Origin: Rhizobium sp. R711 | GTDB lineage: Bacteria > Pseudomonadota > Alphaproteobacteria > Rhizobiales > Rhizobiaceae | Length of the DNA: 64,000 nucleotides | Reading direction: 5' to 3' | Assembly (NCBI RefSeq): GCF_002211365.1 | Contig: NZ_LOKZ01000039.1 | Span: 169,243-233,242, forward strand | Shown: piece by piece, positions 43,565-52,835 of the stretch | Numbering within the stretch: position 1 is the first letter of the stretch | Layout: each line of letters starts with the position of its first letter | Translations under genes and position numbers: made by a program | Notes under the pieces: model-generated | The model's database searches: none | What the model saw: only the letters and a program-made list of their open reading frames with translations | Told to the model about the DNA's origin: nothing

Positions 43565-44080
43565 GCCGGCGCTCGTCGCAAGGAATGTCGGTCTTGCGGT
43601 CGAGAAAGGACGCAATCTCGGCATTGTCGGCGACTCCGGCTGCGGCAAGTCGACCCTTGTCCGCACCTTCGCCGGCATCCTGCCCGTAGCCTTCGGCAAG
43701 ATGGTCGTCGACGCAAGGAACTCGGCCACAGCGCCCGCGATCGCGCGCGCGATCAACTGCGCCAGATGCAGATCGTTTTCCAGAATGCCGACACCCGCAA
43801 AATCGATCGAGGAGATTCTCGACCGGCCGCTCGTCTTCTTCCATGGCATGGCGGCCAAGGCGCGCAGCGCCCGCATCGATGAATTGATGGACATGGTTCG
43901 CTGCCGCGCAGCCTTCGTCATCGCCGGCAAGGAGAGCTTCCGGCGGGAAAAAGCAGCGGGTGAATTTTGCACGGGCGCTCGCCGCCAATCCGAAGCTGAT
44001 CCTGTGCGACGAGATCACCTCGGCCCTCGATACGATGGTCGCGGCATCCAGCCGTTCGATATGGCGCTCTGGCGCAAAGT
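43565..44080 (+). pseudogene. Remnant of a peptide/nickel-type ABC transporter ATPase (DppF/OppF-like)
   Basis: Fused in frame to the preceding peptidase remnant. ARNVGLAVEKGR is followed by an intact Walker A (GDSGCGKSTL, about 43629-43658). RDRARDQLRQMQIVFQNAD is in another frame, KSIEEILDRPLVFFHG returns to the first, and FARALAANPKLILCDEITS (Walker B, about 43965-44025) is in yet another. The Q-loop is present; the LSGGQ signature is lost in a rearranged stretch. Not functional. Confidence 0.78.
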
Positions 44081-44623
44081 GATCCGTTTAATCGTGTCAT
44101 ACGCCATGCATCCCTTAAGGCTTGCGATGACGACGGGCTGCTGTTCTGGCCCTTTCAAGCAAGAAGCTCGCCGGGGCGGGCGAGCTTCCTACGCGCTTAC
44201 AAGAGAAACTGACCGCATCCGGTCGGCTGTTATAAAAGCACAACCTCGCATTGCTGGCACTTCCTCCATTAGGCGTAAATTGCCTACCCCTTGGTGAAAA
44301 AATGAACTCAACCCGGCCTGGCGCAGGGCCGTTTTGCGCCCCCTCGTCGCTAACGCCCATCGAACTCACGGCGTTGGCCGACGCATGACTGCCCAGCTGC
44401 ATCGGGCCGATGAACGCTAAACAGAGTTTCAACGAACGAGCAGTCGCACGTCGCGCAGCTGATCAGAATTTCCACACGCGCTTCGGGCAAGCCCCACTGG
44501 CTTAAACCGGCAGCGAGGCATTTTCTGCTGCTTTGGCCGGTCGGGTGCTAAACGGTGTTCCCAGGCCGCGCCTGTGAACGGTCGATTTACAGACCAGAAA
44601 CAACTTCATGTGAAGTTTAGTGA
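44081..44623. other. Non-coding region with a hairpin at 44163-44188
   Basis: A 10-bp perfect stem (GAAGCTCGCC with its complement, 6-nt loop) lies just after the ABC ATPase remnant. No T-tract follows on the plus strand, so it may be the leftover of a terminator. No gene is recognised in the remainder. Confidence 0.45.
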
Positions 44624-44974
44624 ATGTGGACAACAACTGATCTCATACCCTGGGCACTGGCGTTGCCTGCCGCTTTCTGGGAATTGCGGAATGTGGGGAG
44701 ACGGCATGGCTGGATTTTGGGAGCCTGTGCCGGCTCAATCGTCTTCGGCGGCATACTCATCTGGGTTTATGTTGTCCAGCAGTCGATCCACGATCTGAAC
44801 TATGGAGCGCTAGCTTTCGTGCAAGCACTCGGTCTGCTGCTTGGACCTCTTGCTGCAGCCGTCATTATCAGCAGGAGGGCAACCTTGGCTGCTGGAGTTT
44901 TTGCCGGGGGCGTCGTTGGATTCTGCGTGTACGTTTTCACTGCCACCATTGGAATTGGCATTTACGGCGAGTGA
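44624..44974 (+). CDS. Hypothetical four-helix membrane protein
   Basis: 116-residue hydrophobic protein with about four membrane segments: LIPWALALPAAFWEL, WILGACAGSIVFGGILIWVYV, LAFVQALGLLLGPLAAAVII and LAAGVFAGGVVGFCVYVFTA. No domain recognised. ATG at 44624 has only a poor ribosome site. It sits alone between decayed segments, so expression is uncertain. Confidence 0.5.
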   Translation: MWTTTDLIPWALALPAAFWELRNVGRRHGWILGACAGSIVFGGILIWVYVVQQSIHDLNYGALAFVQALGLLLGPLAAAVIISRRATLAAGVFAGGVVGFCVYVFTATIGIGIYGE

Positions 44975-45225
44975 AGCCCATGCGGTTCGGTTAGTCGGAC
45001 CTAAGTGCAAAGCCTTCGAACGCCACTATACGCGCCAGCGGCGAGCAGCATAATCGGTATAGCTTGACGCGCCGGTTATCTTAACTGTCCCGCCGTAAGG
45101 CTGGTGTCGGCGATCCGTAGCTTTGCCAAGAGATGACCATGCCCGAGCTTGCCGGAGAGATGGCGAGGATCAGGTGGTCGGCAAGCGCTTCGCACCAATC
45201 GATCATCGTCATTTACCCTGTCCGA

Positions 45226-45438
45226 CTAAACTTCGGGCTCCAGCGCATTGGCAAGTGCGATCGACAGGCTTTCGCGTGTGTTGAAACCGGCTTCCAGCAG
45301 GTCAATTGCCAAGGCGATCACTGCCCGAGTGCATTCGCTTTCCGGGTCCATTCGATTTTCTTGGCACCAGTCGGCGATGACGGAGGTGAGCACTTCGAGC
45401 TCTCCGTTTTCAAGTTTGGGAAATGTGGGGATTTGCAT
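45226..45438 (-). CDS. Small conserved-looking hypothetical protein
   Basis: 70-residue acidic protein, MQIPTFPKLENGELEVLTSV onward, mostly helical (VIADWCQENRMD, CTRAVIALAIDLLEAGF). AGGAG lies 8 nt before the ATG, a strong site, and codon use looks real. No family recognised. No EcfG-type promoter was found upstream. Confidence 0.6.
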   Translation of the reverse strand: MQIPTFPKLENGELEVLTSVIADWCQENRMDPESECTRAVIALAIDLLEAGFNTRESLSIALANALEPEV

Positions 45439-46490
45439 GGTAGCACTCCTCCATAATGGCAAGAGCGCGTAGGGGTCTCTCAATCGGACCGTGCCGTGCA
45501 TCTGGTCCAACACCACACTCTACGCCTCATTCGTAAGCCGGTCATTAGAAAACCTGAGCGCCACAGAAGGGAAAAAGGCCGGAACGAAAACTCGTGCCCG
45601 GCCTTCCTCGATGCATCTCGACAACGACTGCCAATACCTCCCCGGTCAGCGTTGGAAATGCAGTGGGGCCAGAACTATCGCTCACCGGACGGGTTTCAAG
45701 TTCAGTTTCCTGGGAAAATGATGCCCCACAGGAATTGCTCGTTGTGGATCTCGGACCAAGGGTAAAGCTAAAAGGCAGCGATTGGTCGAAGTTATTACGA
45801 CAGTGAAGTACGCGCTTGCAAAGCGTGGCGAGAGGGCTACAGCCGTTCCGACGAGTCCAACGGTCACCAGCGCCGCCGCTGCTTGCTTCTGTTGCAAAAC
45901 TATCCGATGACATTCGCGAATACCGAGGCCTCGCCGATTTAGCTCGTCCACGAGCTGCTGCTGGAATAGTGGGTCTTGTGTTTCGAGCACAGTGTTGCAG
46001 GTTCGTGAGAACTTCCAATGTGGGAACCTTTGAGAAATGCCCTTAGCTGGTCCATGGCAAGCCGATCACAGATCAAGGCGGGACTAGTGGGGTGGAGAAC
46101 ACCGATTATGGCTGCTGAAGGGAAGCCGTTGGGTTGGGCGTACCGCATGGGGGCGCGGCGGCTTCCCTTCTTGTCCTGCCCAGCTACCATCAGGACGACC
46201 TCCAGAATACGCTGATTGGAGCAGGGCGCCAGCCGGACCAAAGTCCCAGCCTGGTCGAGGCCTGGCGATTTATGGCAACGAAGAAGGCTCCATATGGCAA
46301 GGGAGGATCGATGTGCTTGCGGCACTCAGTTTTTAAAGCGCCTGGTCTCGCTACCATGGCTGCCTTGGGTGGCAACACCAGCGGATTTCATATCATCGAT
46401 TGCGCAGGAGATCGGCTAAAATGCCAAGTGGGGATTCGTGCGGATGTTGGCCAAATACCGTGCCGCGATTTGGCGGTGGCTGATCGTGCG
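45439..46490. other. Non-coding or degraded region
   Basis: A minus-strand frame at 45682-45990 (GTG start, hydrophobic centre AAALVTVGLVGTAVAL) might be a small membrane protein but is not supported. Otherwise nothing recognisable; likely decayed sequence. Confidence 0.35.
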
Positions 46491-46499
46491 CTTATGTGG

Positions 46500-46680
46500 C
46501 TGGCACCATGCTCTTCCTGTCCGTCTCGATCCCGGGCTTCATTCTGGCCGCCGCTTCAGCGGCCATGGCTTCGGCATCGATCCGGCGCCGGCCACCTCAT
46601 CGCTGATATCGTCAGCGGCCATGCACCGATCGTCGATCCCAAGCCTATCATCCCGACCGTTCACGAGATCTGTCTGGGGC
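46500..46680 (+). pseudogene. Remnant of an FAD-dependent amino-acid oxidase/dehydrogenase (DadA/DAO-like) C-terminus
   Basis: PGFILAA and FSGHGFGI are in one frame set and GAGHLIADIVSGHAPIVDPKP in another, together the C-terminal FAD-binding block of DAO-family proteins. Frames change within 40 bases. No upstream part is recognisable, so it is a short decayed fragment. Confidence 0.7.
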
Positions 46681-47078
46681 AAAGTGGCCGATTTCTAAGA
46701 TGAATACTGGTCTGTGCCGCAACGAACCATATCGCGGGCTTGCCAATTTGTCGGTTGGCCCGCCCGTCGCGGGATGACGTTTCCATCTCCTATCGCTGCG
46801 ATCGCTCCTGAAAAACGATTCAACATAGGACCCTGGCCCATGATGTTGTCGTCGTCGATCTTTTGTGCCTGAGGTCAGACGTCGGGACTTGAACCTGCCT
46901 GAGCGCCATCGCCATGGCTCCGGTGTGCGATCGCCACCATATAAGTTGCCTCAAGAAGGAGCCCAGTTTGCCGCATTTTTGATGGCAGGAGGCCCCACCC
47001 ATCCGTTCGCCTGCTTTGCGCAGCACTGCCAAGAGCGTCTGCTGCTGCCTTTTGGAAGCATTGGCAAAACCTGTCAGG
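46681..47078. other. Non-coding region
   Basis: About 400 bases with no recognisable gene or site between the oxidase remnant and the Nramp-like gene. Confidence 0.4.
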
Positions 47079-48368
47079 TCAAAGAAACCACGTGACGACA
47101 AGGCCTGCAGTAGCCGAAAATATAACGGCTGTGGTGACACATCCTATGATGTTGATGGCGCGAGAGTTCACTTTGTCGCCCATGATTCGCCTGTTGTTGG
47201 TCATAAGCAGTAGCAACAGCAGAAGCGGCGGCGTCGCAAAGCCCTGGACGATGCCCGACCATACAAGTGCTTTCATCGGGTTGAAGCCGAGGAAGTTCAT
47301 AGCGATCGCCACGGCTGTGACCACGCCGATGATGGCGTAGAACTTTGGCGCCTCGCGCGCTTTTGCGTTAAGGCTGCCTTTGATCCCAAACGACTGCGCA
47401 AGGTCATATGCTGCTCCGGTTGTCATGACCGGAACGGCGAGAAAACCCACCGAAACGATCCCGGCGGCAAAAAGAAACCCGGCCGCCTCGCCTGCAATCG
47501 GCTTCAATGCCTCCGCCGCCTGCGCGGCAGTCTCGATGTTCGTCTGCCCGTGCATGTAAAGCGTCGACCCCGTCGCGAGGATCACGAAATACATGATAAG
47601 ATTGGAAAACGTCATTGCGACCAGGATATCGCGTTTCGTTTGGCGAAGGTCACGATCACTGGCGCCCTGCCTCTCTTGGACTGTTGTCTTTCCTTCGGCG
47701 ATTTCTTCCTCGACCTCCTCGTTGGACTGCCAGGTGTAGAGATAGGCCGAAAGCGTGGTGCCAATGATCGCCACGATAATCGAGAGAAACGCCTTGTCGA
47801 ACTTAATCGAAGGAATGAACGTACCCCACAGCATGGCCGTCAGATCCGGCTTTGCAAGCAACGCTGCACCGACATAGGCAAGCAGCGTCAGCGCCAGCCA
47901 GCGGAAGATCCGACGGATGAGCGCGTATGACCCGGCCACCTGCAGGCACAGCAGAATAAACGCCACCGCGACCACGATGGCAGGGATTGGAAGCGGAATG
48001 AAGAGGTTCATCGCCGCCGCCATGCCGCCGAGATTGGCGGCCGCCTCGACTGTGTTGCCGATGACCACTCCAACGAGCACCGTCCAGAGGAGCCAACGTG
48101 GGTAAAAGTCGCGGATGGCATGAAACAGTCCCCTCCCCGACACTTGCCCGAGCTTCGAGGACAGGTAGACCACGGTGAACATCATCGGCAGCGTGACAGG
48201 GGCGGTCCAAAGTATGTCCGGGCCGAAGCGGGCGCCCGCACTTGCATAGGTTCCGATCGCGCAGGGGTCGTCATCCGCTGCTCCGGAGACGATGCCGCGA
48301 CCGAGAAGAGCGCCAAGTCCTTTGCCGCCTTTTTTCGGTTGATGTTCGGATTGAGCGTCCTGCTTCAT
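47079..48368 (-). CDS. Nramp-family divalent metal transporter (NRAMP-related)
   Basis: 429-residue membrane protein, about 11-12 helices. TM1 reads SGAADDDPCAIGTYASAG (DP-x-x-I replacing DPGNWAT) and TM6 reads GTTLSAYLYTWQSNEEVEEEIAEG, so both ion-binding motifs are altered; the acidic NEEVEEE after TM6 is typical of this branch. It is only distantly related to the Nramp-like protein at 17 kb. The N-terminus is Lys/Gly-rich. It may move Mg2+, Mn2+ or another ion; unknown. Single gene between decayed stretches. Confidence 0.9.
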   Translation of the reverse strand: MKQDAQSEHQPKKGGKGLGALLGRGIVSGAADDDPCAIGTYASAGARFGPDILWTAPVTLPMMFTVVYLSSKLGQVSGRGLFHAIRDFYPRWLLWTVLVGVVIGNTVEAAANLGGMAAAMNLFIPLPIPAIVVAVAFILLCLQVAGSYALIRRIFRWLALTLLAYVGAALLAKPDLTAMLWGTFIPSIKFDKAFLSIIVAIIGTTLSAYLYTWQSNEEVEEEIAEGKTTVQERQGASDRDLRQTKRDILVAMTFSNLIMYFVILATGSTLYMHGQTNIETAAQAAEALKPIAGEAAGFLFAAGIVSVGFLAVPVMTTGAAYDLAQSFGIKGSLNAKAREAPKFYAIIGVVTAVAIAMNFLGFNPMKALVWSGIVQGFATPPLLLLLLLMTNNRRIMGDKVNSRAINIIGCVTTAVIFSATAGLVVTWFL

Positions 48369-49223
48369 CGATCAGATCAGCTTTTCGGTCATGGAAGATC
48401 AAATGAAACGCGAGGTCGGCGAGAGCTGCCAGCATCGCAGTCGCTTGCGTTTGCCGGTGAAGCCTCGAGACTGTCGCTGTACAGGCCAGATTGCATTTCG
48501 TCCTCCCGTTTTGAAAGCACCTAAGCCGAAAAGCGCCCGCAGGTTCCGTTGACGTCTGCCACCGTACAAACGACTTATTCGCAAACACGTCCCCGTCGGC
48601 TTGGCAGGAAGGTTTTGAGAGCGCGTGAGAAAGTACTTCTAACTGGTTGCAATCGTTTGGTTAGAAGGTAATGCGATCGGTGACATACCAGCCACTTTCG
48701 ACCATGCCGTTCTCCGACGTCAGGAAAATCGATGAGGCGCAAAAACCAGATGTGCTGCAACGCCAGCATGTGCTTCTCGACCGTCGCTCTGATCTTTCCG
48801 ACAAGCCGATAACCGGTATCACGACGTTGGGAGCATGAAACCGGTGCAGACGATGTTGGTATCAAGCTCCCAGCCAAATGCCAGCCGGAGCACTGGCAGT
48901 CGATGTGCAGACGTCATAGACTTATGCGTCACCTTGCAACTCTGCGTCGACGGACTTAACCGCAAACTTCGGCAAAGGAATTATAAGGATGGCGGCCACG
49001 CACATATGGGCTGGACAGGTTCCGCAGCGTGCTGAACATCCGGTCTCCAACCAGCGCAACGTTCAAAGGCACCGTCGCTTTTCGTCTCTGGTGGCTTCCC
49101 AAATTGCGCCTTTGCTGATCCTATTATCCACATCGCGCGCCATGCGGCCGGTTGGCGACTGGCATCGATTGTAGAGCCGGCACTTGCCTCAAACCACGGC
49201 AGCGCGCTTGCATGGCCGGCGTT
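48369..49223. other. 855-bp gap with an imperfect hairpin at 48636-48667
   Basis: CTTCTAAC (48636-48643) and GTTAGAAG (48660-48667) are perfect complements around 16 nt. No gene is recognised on either strand. A poor GGAAC/GCTT match at 48520-48547 on the minus strand has wrong spacing. Confidence 0.4.
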
Positions 49224-50972
49224 TCAGCACTCTAGCAGCGGCTGAAGTCGACGACGATAGCGATGAAGCGCAATCGCGATGCGCTCTTTCTCCTGGCCAT
49301 CGTCAGTTGCAAGCGCCAGTGACCACAGCCCGACCTGGAATCCGAGATAAGCAGCTTCGAAGAAGACAAGGACGTCGTCGTCAAGGCCCACCTCGCCGTC
49401 CTTCGCGACGATGTCGACAAGTTCATCGCGTTCGGTTGGCGAAAGATCAAACTCGACGCAAGCCCCGGCCAGGTCCCAGGCAATCGGCTGGCAGCCGATC
49501 AGATCATGTGCGCTGTTGTGATCGAGTGCATCCGTCTTTTGAATTCTGCCGTCGTCGGTGACAAGCCATTCCCATTTGTGAAGGCGGTTGTCCGTATCGA
49601 CGGCAGGCAGGTGCCGCAAAGAGCTGCTCTTTTCTTGCATGATCTGTCCAAGGCGTGCCGCATCCTCGAACCCCGCCACCTCCTTGATATTCGTCGTTGC
49701 CATCCGACAAAGGGTCAAGAACGAGGCACCGCCGTGGAGGGCCGGAAGACGGCGGGCGCGAAACGAAAGATAACGGCCAATGGCTGCCAGGATCTCTTGC
49801 CTGTTCATTGCCGCCGCCGCAATTGGCAAGCCCTTGATCCATTCTTCAATCAGGAAACCATGGCATGAGCCAATGACGCACGGCGCGAAACCAGCTTCGT
49901 GCAACACCGTGCCTCTACGCACCTTTTGCGCAATGCTCCTGCCAAGCCCGGCAAACTTGACGTGCCAGCTTTGATCGCCCGCAGTCGCGACGAACTTCAG
50001 CTTTTCCATCTGCCTGTGGCTCGGTGGCCAGTTTTCACTGCGATCACCGGCAAGGCCGCGCCAATTGCCGCCGGAGATGTCGCGGAAGGTCTCAATCGGC
50101 CTGCCGACCAGTTCGCCAACCCAGTTTTGCAGGCTCAGGGCCGCTGGCGGAGCGTTGACTATCACGTCACTGATTGGAACCACATGCTTTGGCCGCTCTT
50201 GCCAGCGCCTGCGCTGCAGGCTGCTCGCGCGCGCCCCCGGACCGCCTCCATGGCTGGGAAAGAAATGAAGGCGAGATGGCGCAACGCCATTGATCTCCAA
50301 CCAGTTTGCGACGCTTGCGAACGAACTGCCAGAAAGCCCCGGTCCCTCGTCGACGATCGCAAAATCGACTTGTGTCCTTGCCAGGATCTTATCGGCCAGA
50401 GCAGCCTTGATGTTGACCTGCCGGCGAAAGGGATGTCCGATCGGCCGCAGCGAAAACGCCGGCGACGCACCCAAGCCGGCCGCCACGAGAGCTGCAAGGC
50501 TCAAGCCGATGCTGCGAATGCCGATGACCACCGTCTCCGAAGGTAAACGTGATTGCATGGCGGCTAGCAGATAACTTTCGGGATAGACAGCGTAAAAGGC
50601 ATATCCTTCGGCCTGCTTCATGCGCAGCGGCTGGATGCAATTGACGTTGTCACGCAACGACGAGGTGTCTGCCGCAAATGACACCTCTCCATGGAAATGC
50701 CCTTGCCATGACGCCAGTATCGCCTCGGCCTGCGCAAGCAGGAGTTTGGCGGCCGCAGTCTGAACGAGTGAGACATCGTCGCCGCCGTTGAGATCGAACT
50801 CGCGATCGGCCAAGCCCTGAACGAACTCTGCGGTCTCTATGAACGTTTGAACCAGCAACTCATGGCGCTGGCGTCCTGGGGGCGCGTTGGCGCAGGCAAG
50901 CATCGCCCGTTCGATCCTTTTGATAACCGGCCCGGGTGGCTCAAGCCATTCGACGTCACCATAGACCAACAT
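49224..50972 (-). CDS. Protein with phosphoribosyltransferase-like and kinase-like domains (unknown function)
   Basis: 582-residue soluble protein. The middle (about 145-245) looks like a type I PRTase: hydrophobic strand TVVIGIRSIGLSLAALVAAGL and PRPP-loop-like VDFAIVDEGPGLSGSSFASV (202-221). The C-terminal part (about 325-520) resembles an aminoglycoside-phosphotransferase-type kinase: WHVKFAGLGRSIAQKVRRGTVLHEAGF, then HKWEWLVTDDGRIQKTDALDH and QPIAWDLAG in the position of the catalytic and metal loops. The N-terminal 140 residues are unassigned. ATG at 50972 is chosen (AAAGGAAA 7 nt upstream); the longer frame would overlap ino1. It diverges from the ino1 operon. Role unknown. Confidence 0.8.
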   Translation of the reverse strand: MLVYGDVEWLEPPGPVIKRIERAMLACANAPPGRQRHELLVQTFIETAEFVQGLADREFDLNGGDDVSLVQTAAAKLLLAQAEAILASWQGHFHGEVSFAADTSSLRDNVNCIQPLRMKQAEGYAFYAVYPESYLLAAMQSRLPSETVVIGIRSIGLSLAALVAAGLGASPAFSLRPIGHPFRRQVNIKAALADKILARTQVDFAIVDEGPGLSGSSFASVANWLEINGVAPSRLHFFPSHGGGPGARASSLQRRRWQERPKHVVPISDVIVNAPPAALSLQNWVGELVGRPIETFRDISGGNWRGLAGDRSENWPPSHRQMEKLKFVATAGDQSWHVKFAGLGRSIAQKVRRGTVLHEAGFAPCVIGSCHGFLIEEWIKGLPIAAAAMNRQEILAAIGRYLSFRARRLPALHGGASFLTLCRMATTNIKEVAGFEDAARLGQIMQEKSSSLRHLPAVDTDNRLHKWEWLVTDDGRIQKTDALDHNSAHDLIGCQPIAWDLAGACVEFDLSPTERDELVDIVAKDGEVGLDDDVLVFFEAAYLGFQVGLWSLALATDDGQEKERIAIALHRYRRRLQPLLEC

Positions 50973-51057
50973 CGGTGTTTTCCTTTCCGGCAGCTTCGCC
51001 AAACCCGCAGCAAGAGCGGTTGATCCCGACAAGAAGCCCGGCGGCGTGAAAATTTCG

Positions 51058-51082
51058 GGAACAGATGCGGCCTTCACTTGTT
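51058..51082 (+). promoter_or_regulatory. EcfG/RpoE2-type promoter of the ino1 operon
   Basis: GGAAC (51058-51062), 16 nt, TGTT (51079-51082), 32 bp before the ino1 ATG. One base off CGTT. Confidence 0.65.
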
Positions 51083-51114
51083 TGACCGAAGCTTTGTAGA
51101 TGCCGGAGGTCACC

Positions 51115-52218
51115 ATGCAGTCTCAATCCATCCGTGTCGGCCTGGTCGGGGTCGGCAATTGCGCCTCCTCCCTGGTGCAGGGACTGACCTATTATCGCGA
51201 CGTCCACGACAACGAGCCCGTTCCCGGCCTCATGCATGTCGAGCTCGGGGGCTATCATGTGCGCGACATCCAGATATCGGCGGCTTTCGACGTCGCGATA
51301 TCGAAAGTAGGACGCGATGTTGCCGAGGCGATCTACGCCGCTCCCAATAACACAAAGCGTTTTGCCGAGGTTGAAACCACAGGCGCAGAGGTACACCGCG
51401 GCAATACGCTCGATGGAATAGGTCGCTATTTGCGCGACGAGATCGAGCTATCACCCGAACCCGTTTCGGACGTGGCAAAAATCCTGCGCCAGACGCGAAC
51501 CGAAATTCTCGTCTCCTATCTGCCGGTCGGTTCTGAGGAAGCAACCAAATGGTATGCCGAGCAGGCACTTGCGGCAGGATGCGCCTTCATCAACTGTATT
51601 CCCGTTTTCATCGCCTCCAAGCCGGAGTGGCAGCGACGGTTTGCCGACCAGGGCTTGCCGCTGATTGGAGACGACATAAAGAGCCAGATCGGTGCGACAA
51701 TCGTTCACAGAATGCTGGTCAACCTGTTCCGTGAACGTGGCGTGCGCCTCGATCGCACCTATCAGCTCAATTTCGGGGGCAATACCGATTTCTTGAACAT
51801 GCTGGAACGCGAGCGGCTGGAATCGAAGAAGATCTCAAAGACACAATCGGTGTTGAGCCAGATGGACATGCCGCTTTCTGCCGACAATGTCCATGTCGGA
51901 CCAAGCGATCACGTTCCTTGGCTGTTGGATCGCAAGATGGCTTATATCAGGCTTGAAGGAACGACATTCGGCGGCGTGCCGCTCAATGCCGAAATCAAGC
52001 TCGAAGTGTGGGATTCTCCCAATTCCGCTGGCGTCGTTATCGACGCCATACGCTGCGCCAGATTGGCGCTCGACCGCGGCATCGGTGGCGCGCTGATTGG
52101 ACCATCAAGCTACTTCATGAAATCCCCTCCGCAACAATTCACCGATGCGGAAGCGCGGCATCGCACCGAGGCATTCATCGCAAACGTAGAGGAAGGCTTT
52201 CGCGGAGCTGCGGAATGA
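51115..52218 (+). CDS. ino1: myo-Inositol-1-phosphate synthase
   Basis: 367-residue enzyme of the short actinobacterial/archaeal MIPS group. NAD site VGLVGVGNCASSLVQGL (residues 8-24); catalytic core GDDIKSQIGATIVHRML, LNFGGNTDFLNMLERERLESKKISKTQ (overall pattern), VHVGPSDHVPWLLDRKMAYI and LEVWDSPNSAGVVIDAIRCA are all present. Reaction: glucose-6-phosphate to 1D-myo-inositol-3-phosphate with internal NAD redox. GGAGG lies 5 nt before the ATG. The phosphatase gene overlaps its stop codon. Alphaproteobacteria normally only degrade inositol, so de novo synthesis is notable. Confidence 0.95.
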   Translation: MQSQSIRVGLVGVGNCASSLVQGLTYYRDVHDNEPVPGLMHVELGGYHVRDIQISAAFDVAISKVGRDVAEAIYAAPNNTKRFAEVETTGAEVHRGNTLDGIGRYLRDEIELSPEPVSDVAKILRQTRTEILVSYLPVGSEEATKWYAEQALAAGCAFINCIPVFIASKPEWQRRFADQGLPLIGDDIKSQIGATIVHRMLVNLFRERGVRLDRTYQLNFGGNTDFLNMLERERLESKKISKTQSVLSQMDMPLSADNVHVGPSDHVPWLLDRKMAYIRLEGTTFGGVPLNAEIKLEVWDSPNSAGVVIDAIRCARLALDRGIGGALIGPSSYFMKSPPQQFTDAEARHRTEAFIANVEEGFRGAAE

Positions 52219-52814
52219 CGACGACGTTCTTTCTCGTTCGCCATGCTGCCCATGACAACCTCGGCAGCTTCCTTGCAGGACGCATGTGCGGGATTGGGCT
52301 CGGTGCTGCGGGCCAGGAACAAGCTGCAAGGCTTGCAAAACGGCTCGCCCGCGAGAAAATCGATGAGGTTTACACCAGCCCGCAGGAGCGAACGCGCCAA
52401 ACCGCAGCCGCAATCGCGACCGCCTGCGCGCTTGACCCGCCGCAAGTACACACCGCCTTGGATGAAGTGGACTTCGGCTCTTGGACCGGAAGACGTTTTG
52501 ATGATCTCAACGGCGATCAGCGGTGGCAACACTGGAATGCCTTGCGCAGCCTTGGTCGCGCGCCTGGTGGAGAGCGCATGCTGGATGTTCAGCATAGAGT
52601 GCTCGGATTGATCGAGACGCTTGCCGGAAACAAAAGTGGCAGAAAAATCGTCCTCGTCTCGCACAGTGACGTCATCAAGGCGGCAGTCACCTACGTGCTC
52701 GGGTCCTCCCTTGATGCCTGGGCACGATTGGATGTGGCGCCGGGCTCGCTAACCGTTCTCGTCGCCGGGGACTGGGGAGCAAAGATTGCCGCCCTCAATG
52801 AGGTGGTGCCGTAA
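52215..52814 (+). CDS. Histidine phosphatase (phosphoglycerate mutase family)
   Basis: 199-residue branch-1 histidine phosphatase. RHA-like LVRHAAHDN replaces the usual RHG/RHGET (phospho-His is in position 10), Arg pair in YTSPQERTRQTAAAIA, E in DEVDFGSWTGRRFDDL, and the second catalytic His in VLVSHSDVIKAAVTYVLG. Coupled to ino1 by an ATGA overlap. It is a natural candidate for removing phosphate from inositol phosphate or a downstream phosphorylated intermediate, in place of a classical inositol monophosphatase; that is inferred from the pairing. Confidence 0.9.
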   Translation: MTTTFFLVRHAAHDNLGSFLAGRMCGIGLGAAGQEQAARLAKRLAREKIDEVYTSPQERTRQTAAAIATACALDPPQVHTALDEVDFGSWTGRRFDDLNGDQRWQHWNALRSLGRAPGGERMLDVQHRVLGLIETLAGNKSGRKIVLVSHSDVIKAAVTYVLGSSLDAWARLDVAPGSLTVLVAGDWGAKIAALNEVVP

Positions 52815-52835
52815 GGTCTCAAACGGAAGAAGCCG

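Noticed and set aside
45577..45601. GGAAC/CCTT match on the plus strand
   Set aside because: No credible gene follows; weak -10; sits in decayed sequence.
45682..45990. Minus-strand frame with a hydrophobic core
   Set aside because: GTG start, no ribosome site, no recognised family and unusual codon use; surrounded by decayed sequence.
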